Below, in pieces: positions 22,297 through 34,848 of a stretch of DNA of 64,000 nt (position 1 is its first letter; each line of letters begins with the position of its first letter). Source of the DNA: Takakia lepidozioides (Eukaryota > Streptophyta > Takakiopsida > Takakiales > Takakiaceae); NCBI GenBank assembly GCA_030704615.1, contig CM060731.1, positions 90,502,756-90,566,755 on the forward strand. Reading direction: 5' to 3'. The notes beneath the pieces were generated by a model. That model had not been told where the DNA came from. It saw only the letters and a program-made list of their open reading frames with translations, and made no database searches. The position numbers and the translations under genes are program-made.

Positions 22297-23014
22297 GTAG
22301 TAGCCTATGTAGTGTTTGGGAACATGTCACTACAGCTTTTGGAGATTGGTGGTTGTTGTAGACGTTTAGTAAAACTATGCTACATAATTACAACATTTCG
22401 GTATGTCTTTTACTCTCACAAATTTGTGGGTGACTTCATTACAATTCATGCAATGTTTGTTTGTCTTTGAAGTCAATGTATGCTCTAAATCAGCAGTCTT
22501 TAAATTGCATGCTTCTCTGTCCAATTTTTGTGGCATTAATGACATGGCTCTTGAGTATTTCTTTCTACCCATACTGGTGTTTGTCCACGGGAATAGACCC
22601 TCCTCGTCATGTCCTCGGCTATAGGGTCTGCTTCTCCTGCACTCTAAACCCTGCGGCTCACGCTTAGTGGGTAAAGCATGAGCTAGCTCACAGGCTCACG
22701 GGGCTGGGCTCACGCCGTAGCTACGCTGCTTGCATTATAAAGTAAGACACATCATAGCTCATGCAGTATGTTAGGCCATCTACCTTTTCCATTCAAAAAA
22801 TTTCCTTGAGTCCCAATTAGTGATTCAGACCATTGGGTAGACAAGAAGTTAACCCGGTTATAGTTATCCTTTGAGTCCTAGTGAGTGATTCCGAATTAAG
22901 TAGATGCAAGAACATGACCTACCAAATGGGGATTCCAATCAAAATAGAAATAGTAAAGAGGGCATCAAATTGGCTGAGATTTGCTAATTCAGTCCCCTAA
23001 TGTATGTAATGTAT
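22297..23014. other. Unassigned spacer
   Basis: No gene is recognised. It includes the second GCTCACG-rich cluster at about 22,650-22,730 and a short imperfect direct repeat (CTTGAGTCCCAATTAGTGATTC near 22,803 and CTTTGAGTCCTAGTGAGTGATTC near 22,869). Confidence 0.4.
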
Positions 23015-23698
23015 GGGCAGTTGCAGGCTACGGTGGACCAAAAACTGCACAACATGGCAGTTTCTGCAGTGACCTCTATTGATTGTACCTTTTATAGTAA
23101 AATCACAACTCAATATTTCATACAAGTTTATACGGTCTAAGATTTGTAACTACAGTAGAGACATACTCCAATTTTTTTATTGTAAAAATGATCATCTATG
23201 AAAGAGCTATGGACTCTTAAAGTTGAATCTTATGGACTGCAGAGTTACAAATGAAAAACCATATGGACTAAAAAAACATCATATACACCTAAGTAATAGC
23301 AAAAAAAAAAACACATTAGGGGTGCCATTTTTTAAAGCTACCCAAATGCACTTTTATATGGACTAAAAACATCAAGGAATGAGAGGTATAGACTAATTTA
23401 TACTAAACACTGGGCCCAAACTGGGCCTATTTTCCCTAATGTACATCATCCTCATTTAGAGGCTTTTGGGATATCATCATTACTAAAAAGGTGTAAAAAC
23501 CTATAATCTAGAGGTGCCAAGTGATATATGGAAAAAAAAATCAAAAATCTCTAATTATTATAAATTAAAAAAATGGTTTTTTATTTTCAGAATTAAATAC
23601 TAAATATTTGGATAAGTTCCCTCAATTTGAAGTACCTATATAGACTTTCATGGAGGAAAAATCTGCCTCTTTTGGTCCACCGTACCTTGCAACTGCCC
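23015..23698. mobile_element. AT-rich MITE with about 28-bp terminal inverted repeats
   Basis: The left end GGGCAGTTGCAGGCTACGGT continues to GGACCAAAA. The right end at 23,671-23,698 is its near complement (TTTGGTCCACCGTACCTTGC and on to AACTGCCC). The interior is strongly AT-rich and non-coding. GTAT lies on both sides (23011-23014 and 23699-23702) and may be the target duplication. The superfamily is not assigned. Confidence 0.75.
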
Positions 23699-23702
23699 GT
23701 AT

Positions 23703-24465
23703 GTAAACCACACATACCTTTCCATCTAGCATATTTCGCATGTTCACTCCCAAGCAGACACATAGGTTTTGGTTGCAGTTTAAGATGCTACATAGTTTGT
23801 GACTACGTTCACCAGTTGGTTATTGATTCAAGAATATCGGGATCTATTTGTCGACGCTGAGAAATTCCAACCTAGAGAGTGAGAAATTGGCAGAAGATAT
23901 GTTTTGGTTGAGCTAGGGTGAGATGGAGGCTTTCAAGCAGAGTTTTCTTTTCCACACTGCATTCTCATCTGCTGCCAAAAATTTGCAAGGAAAGCTTCCA
24001 CCCGCTGGTCCACATCATCATCATTGTTCGTTGTGACTTCAAGCTTCTGATTCTGCGGGTCTATTTCCTTGGTTTCAGCAGAGGTGCTTGCTACAACAAT
24101 GCCAAGGCGCACAAAAGTGGAAAAGAGGGTTTCTCCACATCCCTGTCTCTGTCATAAAAATCTGCAGTAACATGCCCCAACAAACTCTGCAGGAATAAAA
24201 GTTTCCATGGAATCATAAACAAAGCACAGAAGAAGACAACAATGACGTTTCGTGGAAAGTGTGGACAGTCAAGCGGTTTTTCCTTTGTACAATGATTTGC
24301 TTTTGCTGATAAAGAGGATCAGTGGTATCCAATGAAGCCTTCAGACATTATCAGTTGATACACAAGCCCAGAGTTTGCTTGGTGTAAGAGCTTCTTTGTC
24401 GTAGAGGAGCAACGACAAAACTCTCACCTTCAGCTGGATGAGTGGTGCATATTTCTGTCATTTGT
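23703..24465. other. Unassigned spacer
   Basis: No gene, RNA or element is recognised. Confidence 0.4.
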
Positions 24466-25940
24466 CTAAGGTGGAGGAAGTTGGGAAACGATCATTGCAG
24501 TATGTGAATTCAATGAAGTGAATGGAGGGATCTGGGGATGGGGTAGTGGGCTGGGGGCGTTGATGGGTAAACCCTGGATAAACAAGATGTTAGGGCAGAG
24601 CCGGGAGGGGCAGGTGCAGGGTGAGCGGGGACAAACACAGGGGAGAAGCCAGGGGGGGACAGTATGGTCTAGGGGTCTACTTTGGTAGGTGCCGTCATTG
24701 ATGAATGAGAACCATCTGGTTTCAGGGCGGTTCATGATAAGTTTATGAATATGCCAGACGGCGTGGTTGTGACGAGTAATACGGAGGTCGTGGATGACCG
24801 GGTGTGTACACTCACTGAGAAGGTGTGGCCATATGTCATGCACCTGATGGGTATGTGATTAGAGTGGGCAGTTGGGGGATGGGAATAGGCGTGGCCAGAA
24901 AATGTGTTTGCGTTGGTGGCCCATGTATTGAGCGTATCGGAATTTGAGATTTTGTCGTATTTGTGCATCAGTTGCGACTTTGGTGTGCCAGAAGTAGTTT
25001 GACAATTTATGATGTAGTACAGTGGATTGCGTCCATTTCTGGATGTGTATTTTGGTGTGACTAATAGAAGCCGATGCTTGTTTATTAGCCTCCCGAGTAA
25101 GTACGGTTAGGAGGTTGCGGATTGGTCGAAGCTCAGGGGGTCTGGTACAGGGTGTATTAGCCAGCATGGGTGGGTGTGTGCAATGTGAATGGGATCCGAT
25201 GTGGGATCTACTGGGGGCCGAGCGGCCCCTTGCTGGGCTAGGAGGTCAGCTACTTCGTTGCCAGTAATACCAGTATGTGAATGAACTTTGATAAGGTGGA
25301 CTGGTTGGTTCAAGTAAATAAACAGATTAACAATGGCTATAATGAGGTTCCGGTCAGGGTGGTGGTGGTGGGAAGAGGGTCGAGAAAGGTGATTTCGAAT
25401 AAGAAAGAGTGAGGTCAGACTATCAGTGAAAATGTAGTGTGGGGGGGGGGGGAGTTGGGTTTGGGGGATGAGGCCAACTGGGAGAGTGCTTCATAGATGG
25501 CCATAAGCTCTGCGCATAGAATGGTGGCAGGGCCGGGGAGTCTAAGGGCGACACCTTGGTTAGTGGCGGCATGGTATATGCCATAACTAGCTTGGGAGCC
25601 GGTTAGGGAGCCGTCGGTATAATGAGAGTTGGTTGGGGGGTATCTGAGGGGTAGAATCTAGTGGGATAATGGGGGGCACCAACAGCAGATAGTAAGCAGG
25701 GGGTGGGGGGCGTGGTAGCGCCCTTGTCCAGGCTTTACATGGGTTAATCCTGGGGATTGGGCCAGGAGCAGTAGGGTATGGGGATAGGTGCGAGAAGGTG
25801 GTGACCTTCATGCCATGTGTACCCGCTAATAGGCGGTTGAGGTAGGCGGGGAAGTCCGGGGTATGGAGGTGGGGGAGGTATTTTGAACATGCAACACCAA
25901 GGTTAGGGTTATCACAGTGCAATAATAGGAATGCTGACAA
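24466..25940 (-). pseudogene. LINE 3' region: RNase H and zinc-binding tail, copy 1
   Basis: Reading 25940 to 24466: a short pre-RNase H segment, then an RNase H domain with the acidic residues in order (LYTDGSLTG, ILCAELMAIYEAL, a TDSL block, and GNEVADLLAQ), then a tail with a C-x2-C...H..C-type zinc-binding motif (CPLCSHTHQ, then LLSECTHPVIHDLRITRHN). This order is that of non-LTR retrotransposons whose ORF2 ends with RNase H, such as the I-type lineages. The RT and endonuclease are not present, consistent with 5' truncation during insertion. A poly-C tract near 25,441-25,452 causes a frameshift. Copies 2 and 3 share the same tail. Confidence 0.75.
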
Positions 25941-26089
25941 GTCGTAGTTAACAGTATTGATAAGCCTCGGTTAGCCTTAGTTAGCGTAAGTTAGCAGTGA
26001 CTCAAGTCAGAGTACCAAAATAGTAATTGGAGATAACTCAAAGTTCAGCTGTAGTTATGCTACAGTCATCTCAGCTAAGAGATAAGAGA

Positions 26090-26467
26090 AAAGACTACGG
26101 CCGAAGCCGACGTAACTAAGAGTCACTTCGCCTCGCGGCTACTGCCCCCTTTCGAGGGTGGGCCCTATAAGAAAACAGGTGTCCGGGGGACACCGGGTGA
26201 TCAGGGGGATAGAGGTGTCGAGGGTACCTAGGGTACCGAGGGGGGGTTGGATTCAAGTTGTCGCTTATTGGTAATAATCGCTGTGAGGGAGCGAAGAGCC
26301 GTGAGGTGGCTTGCATTTAAACATTTATGAACATGAGAGATAGGGATTTTAAAGTTTTTGTGTATGGCAGTAATACTAGCATTGTGGATGTCACCTCTAA
26401 CACCGGCAGTGATGACGGTTAGCGGGCCGGTTTGCCAGTCTTGTTGGCGAATTGCGAAGATGAGCAA
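26090..26467 (-). pseudogene. Fragment of an unrecognised retroelement-like protein plus 3' flank
   Basis: The minus frame 26467-26228 encodes RGDIHNASITAIHKNFKIPI, then SHVHKCLNASHLTALRSL. This matches the end of a longer frame at 57591-57950. The non-coding flank is shared too, including GTGGGCCCTATAAG and GGGGGACACCGGG, so the homology runs for at least 370 bp. I do not recognise the protein; it could be gag-like. It sits exactly between two LINE 3' ends. Confidence 0.5.
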
Positions 26468-26482
26468 GGCATATTTTTGTCG

Positions 26483-26576
26483 TTAGTCTAAAGTGGAGGA
26501 GCTGGGGTAGTGATCGTGGCAGTATGTAAATTCGACGAAGTAAATGGTAAGATTTGGGGAACGGGCGTGGGCGGGT

Positions 26577-26615
<39 letters not shown>

Positions 26616-26937
26616 AAGCCATGGACAAGCATGATGTTAGGGCACAACATGACGAGACAAGTGCAGGGCGAGTGGAGGCATACACATGGGAGTAAACATG
26701 AAGGTACAATGGGGTCTGGGGGTCTTCCTTGGTAGGTGATGGTTTTAATGAGTGAGAACCATCTGGTTTTGGTGCGGTTCATGAAAAGTTTATGAAGGTG
26801 CCAGACGGCATGGTTATGACGAGTTGTGCGAAGTCCGTGAATGACAGGGTGGGTACATTGGCTGAGGAGGTGAGGCCAGGTGTCGCGCACCTGGTGGGTG
26901 TGTGAGCAGAGTGGGCAGTGTGGGGATGGAAATAGGC
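26483..26937 (-). pseudogene. LINE 3' region: zinc-binding tail, copy 2
   Basis: The end of the same LINE family as 24.5 kb: CPLCSHTHQVRDTWPHLLSQ, then CTHPVIHGLRTTRHNHAVWH, running to the stop at 26483. The RNase H domain is missing, with truncation near 26,937. A run of 30 consecutive G (26577-26606) inside the coding strand is read as a proline tract on the minus strand and is probably an expanded slippage tract. Confidence 0.7.
26577..26606. repeat. 30-nt poly-G tract
   Basis: Thirty consecutive G residues, inside LINE copy 2. The other two copies of the family lack a run of this length at this point. Confidence 0.95.
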
Positions 26938-29900
26938 CACCTCAGCTAATTCTGGTGTTAGACCTTGAGTGTAAATAGGGAGAACTCGAAGGGGGAATAA
27001 TATCTCGTTGTGTTCATATGGTTGGGTGGAGAGCTCTCAGTAAATCATTTCATCTTTCATCCCTATTCTTTGTCAAATTCCAACAAAATGCACATTATCT
27101 TGGATTGGAGGGATGTAGAACATCTTTTAAGGTTTTTTTCAAAGAGGAGAAAGTGCAAAATATAGTCAGCACTATCAATATAAGGTTTTCTTTAAGTTGG
27201 AACTTAAACATGCCTACTTTGTGAGAAGAGTATTAGGGTGCTTGCTCTAGATATAAGGAGTTTTTGACATATAATTCAACCCTTAACATCTGCACACATC
27301 ATGGTTTTCTCTATGTATGAAATTCCTCCCCCCGCCACAACTTGTCAGGATCAGGCCATCTCATCTCATGTGAATATTTTTGAGGATGAGACCTGCACCA
27401 TGGCCCATGGGCATCTCAGTGGTTTTGTGAGAACATGGTGCATTTATTCTCTTTAGACTATGGTGCAGTGGTATACTAAAAATGTAGGTCATGTTGACAT
27501 TGAGCTTGGTTTGTGTAGCAAGAATTCGGAGACCAACCTTGACAAAGGGAGGCCTGCCATAATTCCTCCTGTTCTTTTTCAAAAAATGTATAGAAGTTGA
27601 GCAACAAGGAATGCGTAGACAATCTATGCTATTTGAGGGCCTGAACGAAGAGCGGCAGTCCAAGGTCAAGGCCCCATAATCGCAGAGCACCGACCCGAAG
27701 AACATACCCTTGTGTAAAAAATGCCATATTTTTTACCCCGCTGCCAATACTCCAGTACCACGTTGCACTCAGCCCTTGATGCCCACTAGAAAGAAATAAA
27801 AAAAAGTAAGAGAAGTTTGAGGGGGTCCTGCCAGGCAGAGTAGCCGCTGACCAGGCCACGCAAAATGCCCACTGAGGTTTTCTGCTTTTTTTTTTTTTTT
27901 TTTTTTTTTTTCCTGCTTTCTAAGATCACAATAAATAAAAGAAAAATTTAGGGCAGGTCTTTCGAAGCTACTAGTGGCATAGTACAACCACATATGTGCA
28001 AAAACCTCATGTTGTTCCATGCTCCACTCATAAATCCATTGTTTCAGACATGAACTACCTCATGCGTTTATTATTTTTTGGATTAATTGTCATAATAATG
28101 ATAGTTTCAATGAATCAGGTGTCATATGCCTCCAGAGCCTCCTCATGCACACATCGTCAACTGATGATTGAACTGATAAACTTGACAATATTACTCTCAT
28201 CTGTATTGGGTGGAAGCAAGCCCCCAATGGCCAGACTTTTGCCACCACAATTTTACTGCATGGAATCCCACATTGCTGGGCAGGATGCAACAATATTGGT
28301 GAGATATTTAATCTAATAGACCTCTTCCTGTAACTCTTTGAAACTTCTTAGGAATGAGTCACAAGATTTACAGTGTGACCAGTAATTAGTGCCCTAGTGA
28401 TCAGTTTACCAAATTTTCCAGTTAACTTGGACAGCAGTGAAGTAAATGGGTGGCACTGACTGTTTTGAAGTATTTGCAACACTTTTTGCGGGTTGACTGA
28501 GGACCTTGAACTATAATAACGGATGGCTCCTTATACTTAAACAGTTGTGTTGGGGGAAAAGCAAAAACATTAAGGGAGAACAGGAGAGAAGAAAGGAGAA
28601 ATACGAGAGTCGAGTGGCAGAAAGGGAGACTAAGAAGCACAAAGTAAGAGACGAGAAAGAGGGAAAAAGAGAGATTTCAAGACAGAAGGAAGGAAAGGAT
28701 TCGTCTGTGAAGATAATCAACTTCTGCCAATCTGTCGAAGTCATGGCGAGGAGAATCTGCAAGCAAGTAGAAAAGAAGAACATGGAGACAGAAAAATTGC
28801 AAGACTTCTGTAACAAAATTAACTGGAATGTAGTGGGGCCTGATTCCAGTTAATACACCCATAAAAAAACTGAAGAGGGGCCAACTGTAAGTGGGACCTA
28901 AATTTGCAGTTAAGGCTATAGGGTTTCAGTTAACGGTGCACTAACTGTAAGTGAGGCATCCCATTAAGAGCCCTGAAATCCAAAAGTGGCAAAACAGTGC
29001 ATCAGTGCTCTTCAGACCTCTCATCCTCCGAGACAAGTAACCACCTTCCACCTTAACTGAAAATGAATTTGAAATCCTTGAAAAACCCCACTACTGGCAG
29101 ATTCCTCATAAAAGAATTAGGTAGCATCTACATTCAATAGATTTGCAGTTGAGCTTTCTTGGCAAGTTCACAAAAATCAGTTCACCTTAGAAGCCTCCTC
29201 ACTGAGGCAACTAGAGTCATTATTTAGTCATCGATCCCAACGACCATGCCTACAACATTACTAGCTATAATGAAATACACATTAAGATAAATATAAGAGT
29301 GCCATTGCATAAGTGTAGCCCCACTTGACTAATCTGGAACCTATGCAGATGAAAAGTAACATTTGGGGCCACAAAGAATAGAGATGGCAAGAGTGCTCCA
29401 TTTGGATGGGAAAGGCTACACCCATTCATTTAGGATATTGGAGACTTGGGAAGAGGAAAAGTGACCGAGAAAACTAGAAGCCTTTTACCAATGAGCAATA
29501 AAAATATGTAGATTTTTCTAGTTCACATGATGAGTTGTACCAAGTACAAATCCCACCCCCAAGTGCCAGGCCAGTTTCTTTGCAGATGCTGTGTTCAAGT
29601 TAGCCTTAGAAGGGGGTAAACATAATATCGCTTACATGTAAACACTAGCTAGTGGATAAGAAACTTTATAAACTAGCATACAGGATGATCCGACAAGTTC
29701 ATGGTATAAAGCAGATTCTACAGGAAACCACATAACCATAAATCCCTGAATGAACTACAAATTTTGCAACTGTCAATGGTCTTGACACGGTAAAAACCCT
29801 AACACCTGTCTCAGGAAAGGGTAGACAATCAACCATTTTGAACACCTTTTGGACAATGGGAACAAAGGCCTCCAAGATAGTGAGAGACATTGGAAAAGTG

Positions 29901-30263
29901 GAATCGTTCCTGTAAGTTTCTGGTAGCACGGTGGATATAGCTGAGGCTTATGGAAGAGGTAGGTTTCTTTGAGAGAGAGATTAAGGCACCCAGAACTACA
30001 TTACAAAATGTGACAACAAGGGAAGAAGACCACATCTGCCAGCATGCTAATACAGCCAAAGTAGACTGGGGACAACATGAAAAAGCGATCTGTTTTCCTT
30101 GGGATGGCTTCCAAACACTGCTGACTCATATCAAAATGAAAAATCGGACTGCCAAGTGAGGATTGCTGCGAGCAACGCACTTTACCAAGTGGCCCAAATC
30201 AGCATCCGTGAGGCCAAAATAATAAAGAGTGGTTAAGATAACTGGGGAGGGTTGACCTAAGGG
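26938..30263. other. Long spacer with no supported gene
   Basis: I see no domain-bearing frame on either strand. A poly-T tract lies near 27,883-27,912. A Lys/Glu-rich frame at 28506-28853 looks like low-complexity sequence. Between about 28,820 and 28,970, words such as CCAGTTAA, GCAGTTAA and CAGTTAAC recur, which may mark a degraded repeat. The far right end should hold the 3' UTR of the minus-strand DPF/TPR gene. Confidence 0.45.
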
Positions 30264-32517
30264 CTAACCCAGCATTTTGGAGAGCCGCACAAGTCCGACG
30301 GTCGCCATCCGATGGTCTGGTTCAATCTTCAAGACTTGACGTAAGTCCGCCACGCCTAGCTTGTACTTCTCCATACTCTCATACAAGTACGCACGCTGCA
30401 TAAGCAACTCAACTTTGCCCCCATTCATTTCGATGGCCTGTTCGCCGGATCACCCATAGAGACAAATCAATAGTCAGATTGACCAACTTGACACACACCT
30501 GGTAATTTCATTTTAAATCATGAAAGCCCTCCCAAAATGAAACTATGTCCATGTCCTCCGTTGACAGTTTCACACATCTGCTAATAGGCACCTATATTCC
30601 TCTCTGAAACGTCGGAGGTGATGTCAGTCACAAAAGCAAGATCTTGTGAGAAAAATGTATCCATCAGCTGCATAGAATGACATGTCTGTTCTCCACGCAG
30701 CATCCCAAGAAAATTGATTTCATGAGTGAACTCAATATGCTTAGTGTCAGAGCCCAACAATCCTAAACATTCGCATTTTACATCTCTAACAAACACCAGC
30801 TGAAGTTTTCTTCAATACCCCATGCTGCACAAAAACTTGGTAGGATACATGGGTGCCCCAGCCCAGCCTAGGTCTGATTGGTAGCTTCATTCATAGATTG
30901 ACAAAATTCTTTATTCCTTGGCACAAAATGCTTTTGATGTCCTGGTAGTTTCCACATTCTCAGGAATGAAGCTTGCCACAGATAGGGAACATGGGAGGTA
31001 TTTATGGAGACAAATATTTGGGTATTAGTACATATTAATAAAATTTACAGTTCAAAATTTACAGAGATGGAAGAAATAGAGAGGAGAGTTGGGTCCAAGA
31101 CTGCTAGGATAAATGGCAGAAATTGGTAGACACACCTTGCTACAGTCAGCAACCGCCTTTTTGTACTCCCCAATCTCCTTGAAGCATGAGATCCGGCAGG
31201 TGATGATTTCATCCAGTAGAGCCTTGTTTCCCCCCTCGTTTTGCACCAGCTCCAGGGCCCATGAAAGCCACTTTATGGCATTGGGGAACTGGCCCTCCCT
31301 GTAAAATATATTGCCTTTCTTGCTCGCGGCAGTTGCCGATATGCCTGCGGGCGGGGGGGGGAGGTTTTCCAGCTCTGTTGTCACACATTCAGTTGTGAAG
31401 GAGTTGCTGTTACCACCCCCAAACATATCTTCACCCCACCCATCATGAACTGAAGGTCGCTTTATTACAGGAGGGGCAGGGGACGGCAATGAAGAACTTG
31501 ATAGGATGGGCTCGAGTGGATACTGGGGTGCTTCAGAGATCGAGGATTTGCGGACACCAAACACCGAGGAGAGATGGTCTTCAACTCCAGCAAAAGGATC
31601 CGGTGTTGAGGATTTTGATGATTGTGGGGAGGATTTAAATGGTGAAGGCGCTGGTTTGCTGGCAAACACAAAAGGGTCCCCTCCAGAAGCAGTGAAGGGA
31701 TCATGATTCGTCCCTGTAGGAGTTCCACTGTTCTGGAATTTTGGGATTGAAAATTCTGCAAAAGGATCCCCCATAGGTTCAGGTTTAGCACTCATCAAGA
31801 AAGGCTCGCCCCCAGCAGAAGATGGTCGTTGGCCTGTGTTCTTAAACATGGAGGTGAAGGAGAACGATGAGTCATCCATAAGGGGCAATTTTGGGGGCAT
31901 CTTCTGTCTGGCTGAAGGCTCCTTGCTGGTTTCTGGCAGGGAAGATTTCATACTTCCCATTGAGAACGAACCTTGCAACGTTGTTGACCGTTGCTTCAAA
32001 GGGCCTGAAGAACGTCCAAAGGCATCTCCAAGCAAGTCCCCGAAAATATCACCTTTTCCAGAGAGTCCTACGCTTGCAATGCCAGCAGTTGCTAGCTTAG
32101 ATGCTGCTGCACCACAACTTCTCCCCGTTAGATCAACTCCTTGGATTTAGATTATATTTCGATTGATCCCTCCCGTTCATTGACAGGAGTCCCGTGTTCA
32201 TAATGCCCCCCACCGAACGCAATTGAAATTACATCCCCAGCATCACAATTTCAATATATCAATAGTTCCAAAAACATTACGTCCCACATTAGGTTTTGGT
32301 TGGCTAAAGAATGCATTATCCACAGCCCATAGCTTACTTTGGGCCCGGCACACCAACCTGATGACGCATGTGACCCTGCCATATTCAAGGGCAGCTGTTT
32401 TTGATCCTTCAAGCTCGCGGTTGATTGCGGCTTCGTAAGACCAGGCCCAAGTCCGAAATCAAATTGGTAGTTGTTTAGCGAAGGTGCCGGGTTCAGCGAA
32501 TCCTCCACCCTCCTCAT
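30264..32517 (-). CDS. DPF-motif and TPR protein, auxilin/Swa2-like without J domain (three exons)
   Basis: Proposed exons on minus are 32517-32358, 32139-31136 and 30437-30264, with GT-AG introns of 218 and 698 nt and matching phases, giving about 445 residues. The N-terminal two thirds is disordered and carries DIFGDLLGDAFGRSSG and four DPF motifs (DPFAEF, DPFTAS, DPFVFA, DPFAGV), the kind that bind AP-2 appendages or other clathrin adaptors. The C-terminal third has about three TPR units (KGNIFYREGQFPNAIKWLSW; EIGEYKKAVADCSKAIEM; YLYESMEKYKLGVADLRQVL). Yeast Swa2/auxilin combines clathrin-binding motifs, TPRs and a J domain; here the frame stops right after the TPRs (KMLG and stop), so no J domain is encoded. 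A role in vesicle traffic is inferred from the motifs. The start at 32517 is the only Met in exon 1 before the conserved region. Confidence 0.75.
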
Positions 32518-33744
32518 GGTCGCAGGATTTCCCTGACCCCCCCAGCCCTATCAGATCAGAGTATTGCTACTTGCAATAAGTTACACGCACTCCACAAAGC
32601 AGCCCAACCCTGGACTACCCTCCCATATACTGTGTCTCAACCAAATGTACGCCTAACGTTGGTGTATGTCCGGTCTCTCTTCTGTTGTGCTCTCACTTTC
32701 AATGCGGAACGCCTGACACGCGCACGACCAGATTACTTACCTTCTTGATCTTCCTCCTCCTCGCTTTTTCGCGAGACCGTCGTTTGAAGTGAAGCGGCGT
32801 CCTCGACACAGGAAAAGGCTCCAGCTACCACAGCTTCACCTCACAGTCCGGGATTCAAATCCCCATGGGCTAGCCTACATCAGTACCACCCATTCTTGCC
32901 CCCTCAACAACGAGGCTTCTAGTCGAGGACTAGTGTGGAGCCGGAATAGGCTGCCCTAGTTCCACATCATCATCAACTTTTTTCTTTTTGCCCAAATTGC
33001 CCAAAATAAAACCAAAATACAAAACCGAATTATAAATAAATAAATAAATAATCAATTTTGTCAATCATCAGCAGCCACCACGTCATCACCATCTCTTTTT
33101 TCTAAATCTGCCTGAATTTCAAGGAGAAGAACTGAATCATTTCAAAAAATCATTTTTGTCAAATATGCTCTAATACAACATTACGCTTAGCCAACGAGTT
33201 TAAGGCAAGCGTAAAAACCTACGGGTTTTTTCTCTTTGTATTTTCAGGGAGCTTACCTGGCGGAATGTCACATCACCAATGAGGGGGGGATATTACGCGG
33301 GCCGGGGATCTTACATGTAATGTCCCGTGGGAGATTACGCACGCCATCTTTTCCTTACAATGTCATCTTTTATGTTATTTGCCACAGTCTAAGCCGTCCA
33401 CAACGAAAAGAAACCGGAAAGAAACCCTATGTCTTTACGCAGTGTAAGTCCCCCACCCTTGGGCAGGTACCTTGGTATTCGTGTCGTGACCTCGGGCTGC
33501 GCCCTCGGTCACTCCCCTCACACCGCCGTACACCCTCAGGTGGGGGACTTACCCTATACATATGATACCACGTTCCATTGGCCGGAGCTCCCTCTGCCTC
33601 CACAAGGAGACTACCAATCAAAATTTCCTCCCGCATGGGAAGGTGGGAGCACTCCACACCTCTCGCTCCTTCGGGAGGAGCCGACGAGGAACAGAGGACC
33701 AGGGATGGGGGAGTGAGAGTGGGAAAGGGAAACGGAGTGGTAAG
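32518..33744. other. 5' flank of the DPF/TPR gene and unassigned spacer
   Basis: The left part should contain the promoter and 5' UTR of the minus-strand gene. The short AAATAAATAAATAAAT run near 33,035 is a simple repeat. Segments at 33.2-33.7 kb have long open frames in several directions but no recognised domain. Confidence 0.4.
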
Positions 33745-34481
33745 CTGCAATGGGATCCTACCTATAGTTTTGGCTCTGTCTTGACATCAAGCCTATGACC
33801 TGCAATCTGGTTTTTTATATACAAAAGAGGCTGGATCTCGGTTGTTCATGCTGCTTGTTGGTACAAGTCTTGAACCTGCAATTTGACAGGCTGCATTCAC
33901 ATTCCCTTGATACCTTGTATGATCACATGTCTCGGGGTGAATACAAATGATATGGAATTTATTTCATCTTGCTCAAGTTGGACTGCTTGGTGGCATACTG
34001 AGATTCTGACAAACTGCAAGCTGGTCCTTATGCCTTGGCTGAAATGGTAGGTTGCTGGTATGTGTACAGGCTGAACCAAGAGGCCTAGCAGCCTGCACAG
34101 GGACAGCAATATCTTATTTTGTCCCACACAAGAACAAACCCCGCCCTCCCACCCTGTTGTTTTGTCTTGGATGATTGGGTAATGTCAATTCATGGGAAGC
34201 TATGCCAAGAATGGAAATGTTAGATGGTGCCATGTTTTGGGCTGTTATGTCTTTAAGTGACAATGACCCTAGTAGGGTCTTGTCCATGTCTTGACATGAC
34301 ATGAATATCTTCTCACTCTCTCCCTCTCTCTTTTTAACTTTTTCTACCCCCTCTCTCCCTCTGTGGAGAGAGAGAGAGAGAGAGAGAGGGACATATCAGG
34401 AAAAAAAAAAAAAAAAAAAAAAATGAAGGTGGGGGGGGGGGAGTGACTGAGCCCCTCCCCCCCCCCCACCTTTTTTTTTTT
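33745..34481 (-). mobile_element. Arm fragment (b) of the long-inverted-repeat family, with tip
   Basis: The plus strand from 33,745 to about 34,300 is the complement of the outer arm sequence seen at 18.4-19.06 kb, including the complement of the CATGTCAAGACATGGACAAG landmark at 34,280-34,300. It ends in a (GA)n run at about 34,365-34,388, a 23-nt poly-A at about 34,401-34,423, and a G/C-tract palindrome with centre GTGACTGAGC at 34,426-34,472. It is truncated internally near 33,745. Confidence 0.65.
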
Positions 34482-34848
34482 CGAGTAGGTTTTGCCGCAT
34501 GAGTAATGAATTTCCTACCATGGGCGTGGGTTTCCATTAATCTGCAACTGTCTTCCAGGATGTTTAGAGTCGGAGAATCCTCCAGAACTTCAGAATCCAG
34601 CCCTTGCATAGTGGCAAATGAAGTCCCTTGGGGTGACTTATGGCAGCCAGTATTGCTGGAATTGGTGTAGGTCAGGGATTGATACACCAAGAAAGCTTGA
34701 TCTTCATCCTTCCCAAACAAGAAGTTATATGTTGGACAACTGCCAGTTCATAAGAATCCTTGTTAGTAACACAACTTGGCAATGAAATAACCAGAAAGGA
34801 AGACGGTAGATAGTGTGTACAAACACCACTAAGTACACTGGAAAAGGA
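34482..34848. other. Spacer between arm fragments
   Basis: A minus-strand frame here reads YQSLTYTNSSNTGCHKSP and onward without a recognised domain. It could be an exon of an unknown gene but is not supported. Confidence 0.35.

Noticed and set aside
28506-28853. Lys/Glu-rich 115-codon frame
   Set aside because: It is produced by a purine-rich (GA-rich) stretch; no domain and no splice context.
32845-32880. GGGATTCAAATCCCC looked like a tRNA T-arm
   Set aside because: No matching acceptor, D or anticodon arms could be formed around it. No tRNA or rRNA gene is supported anywhere in the window.
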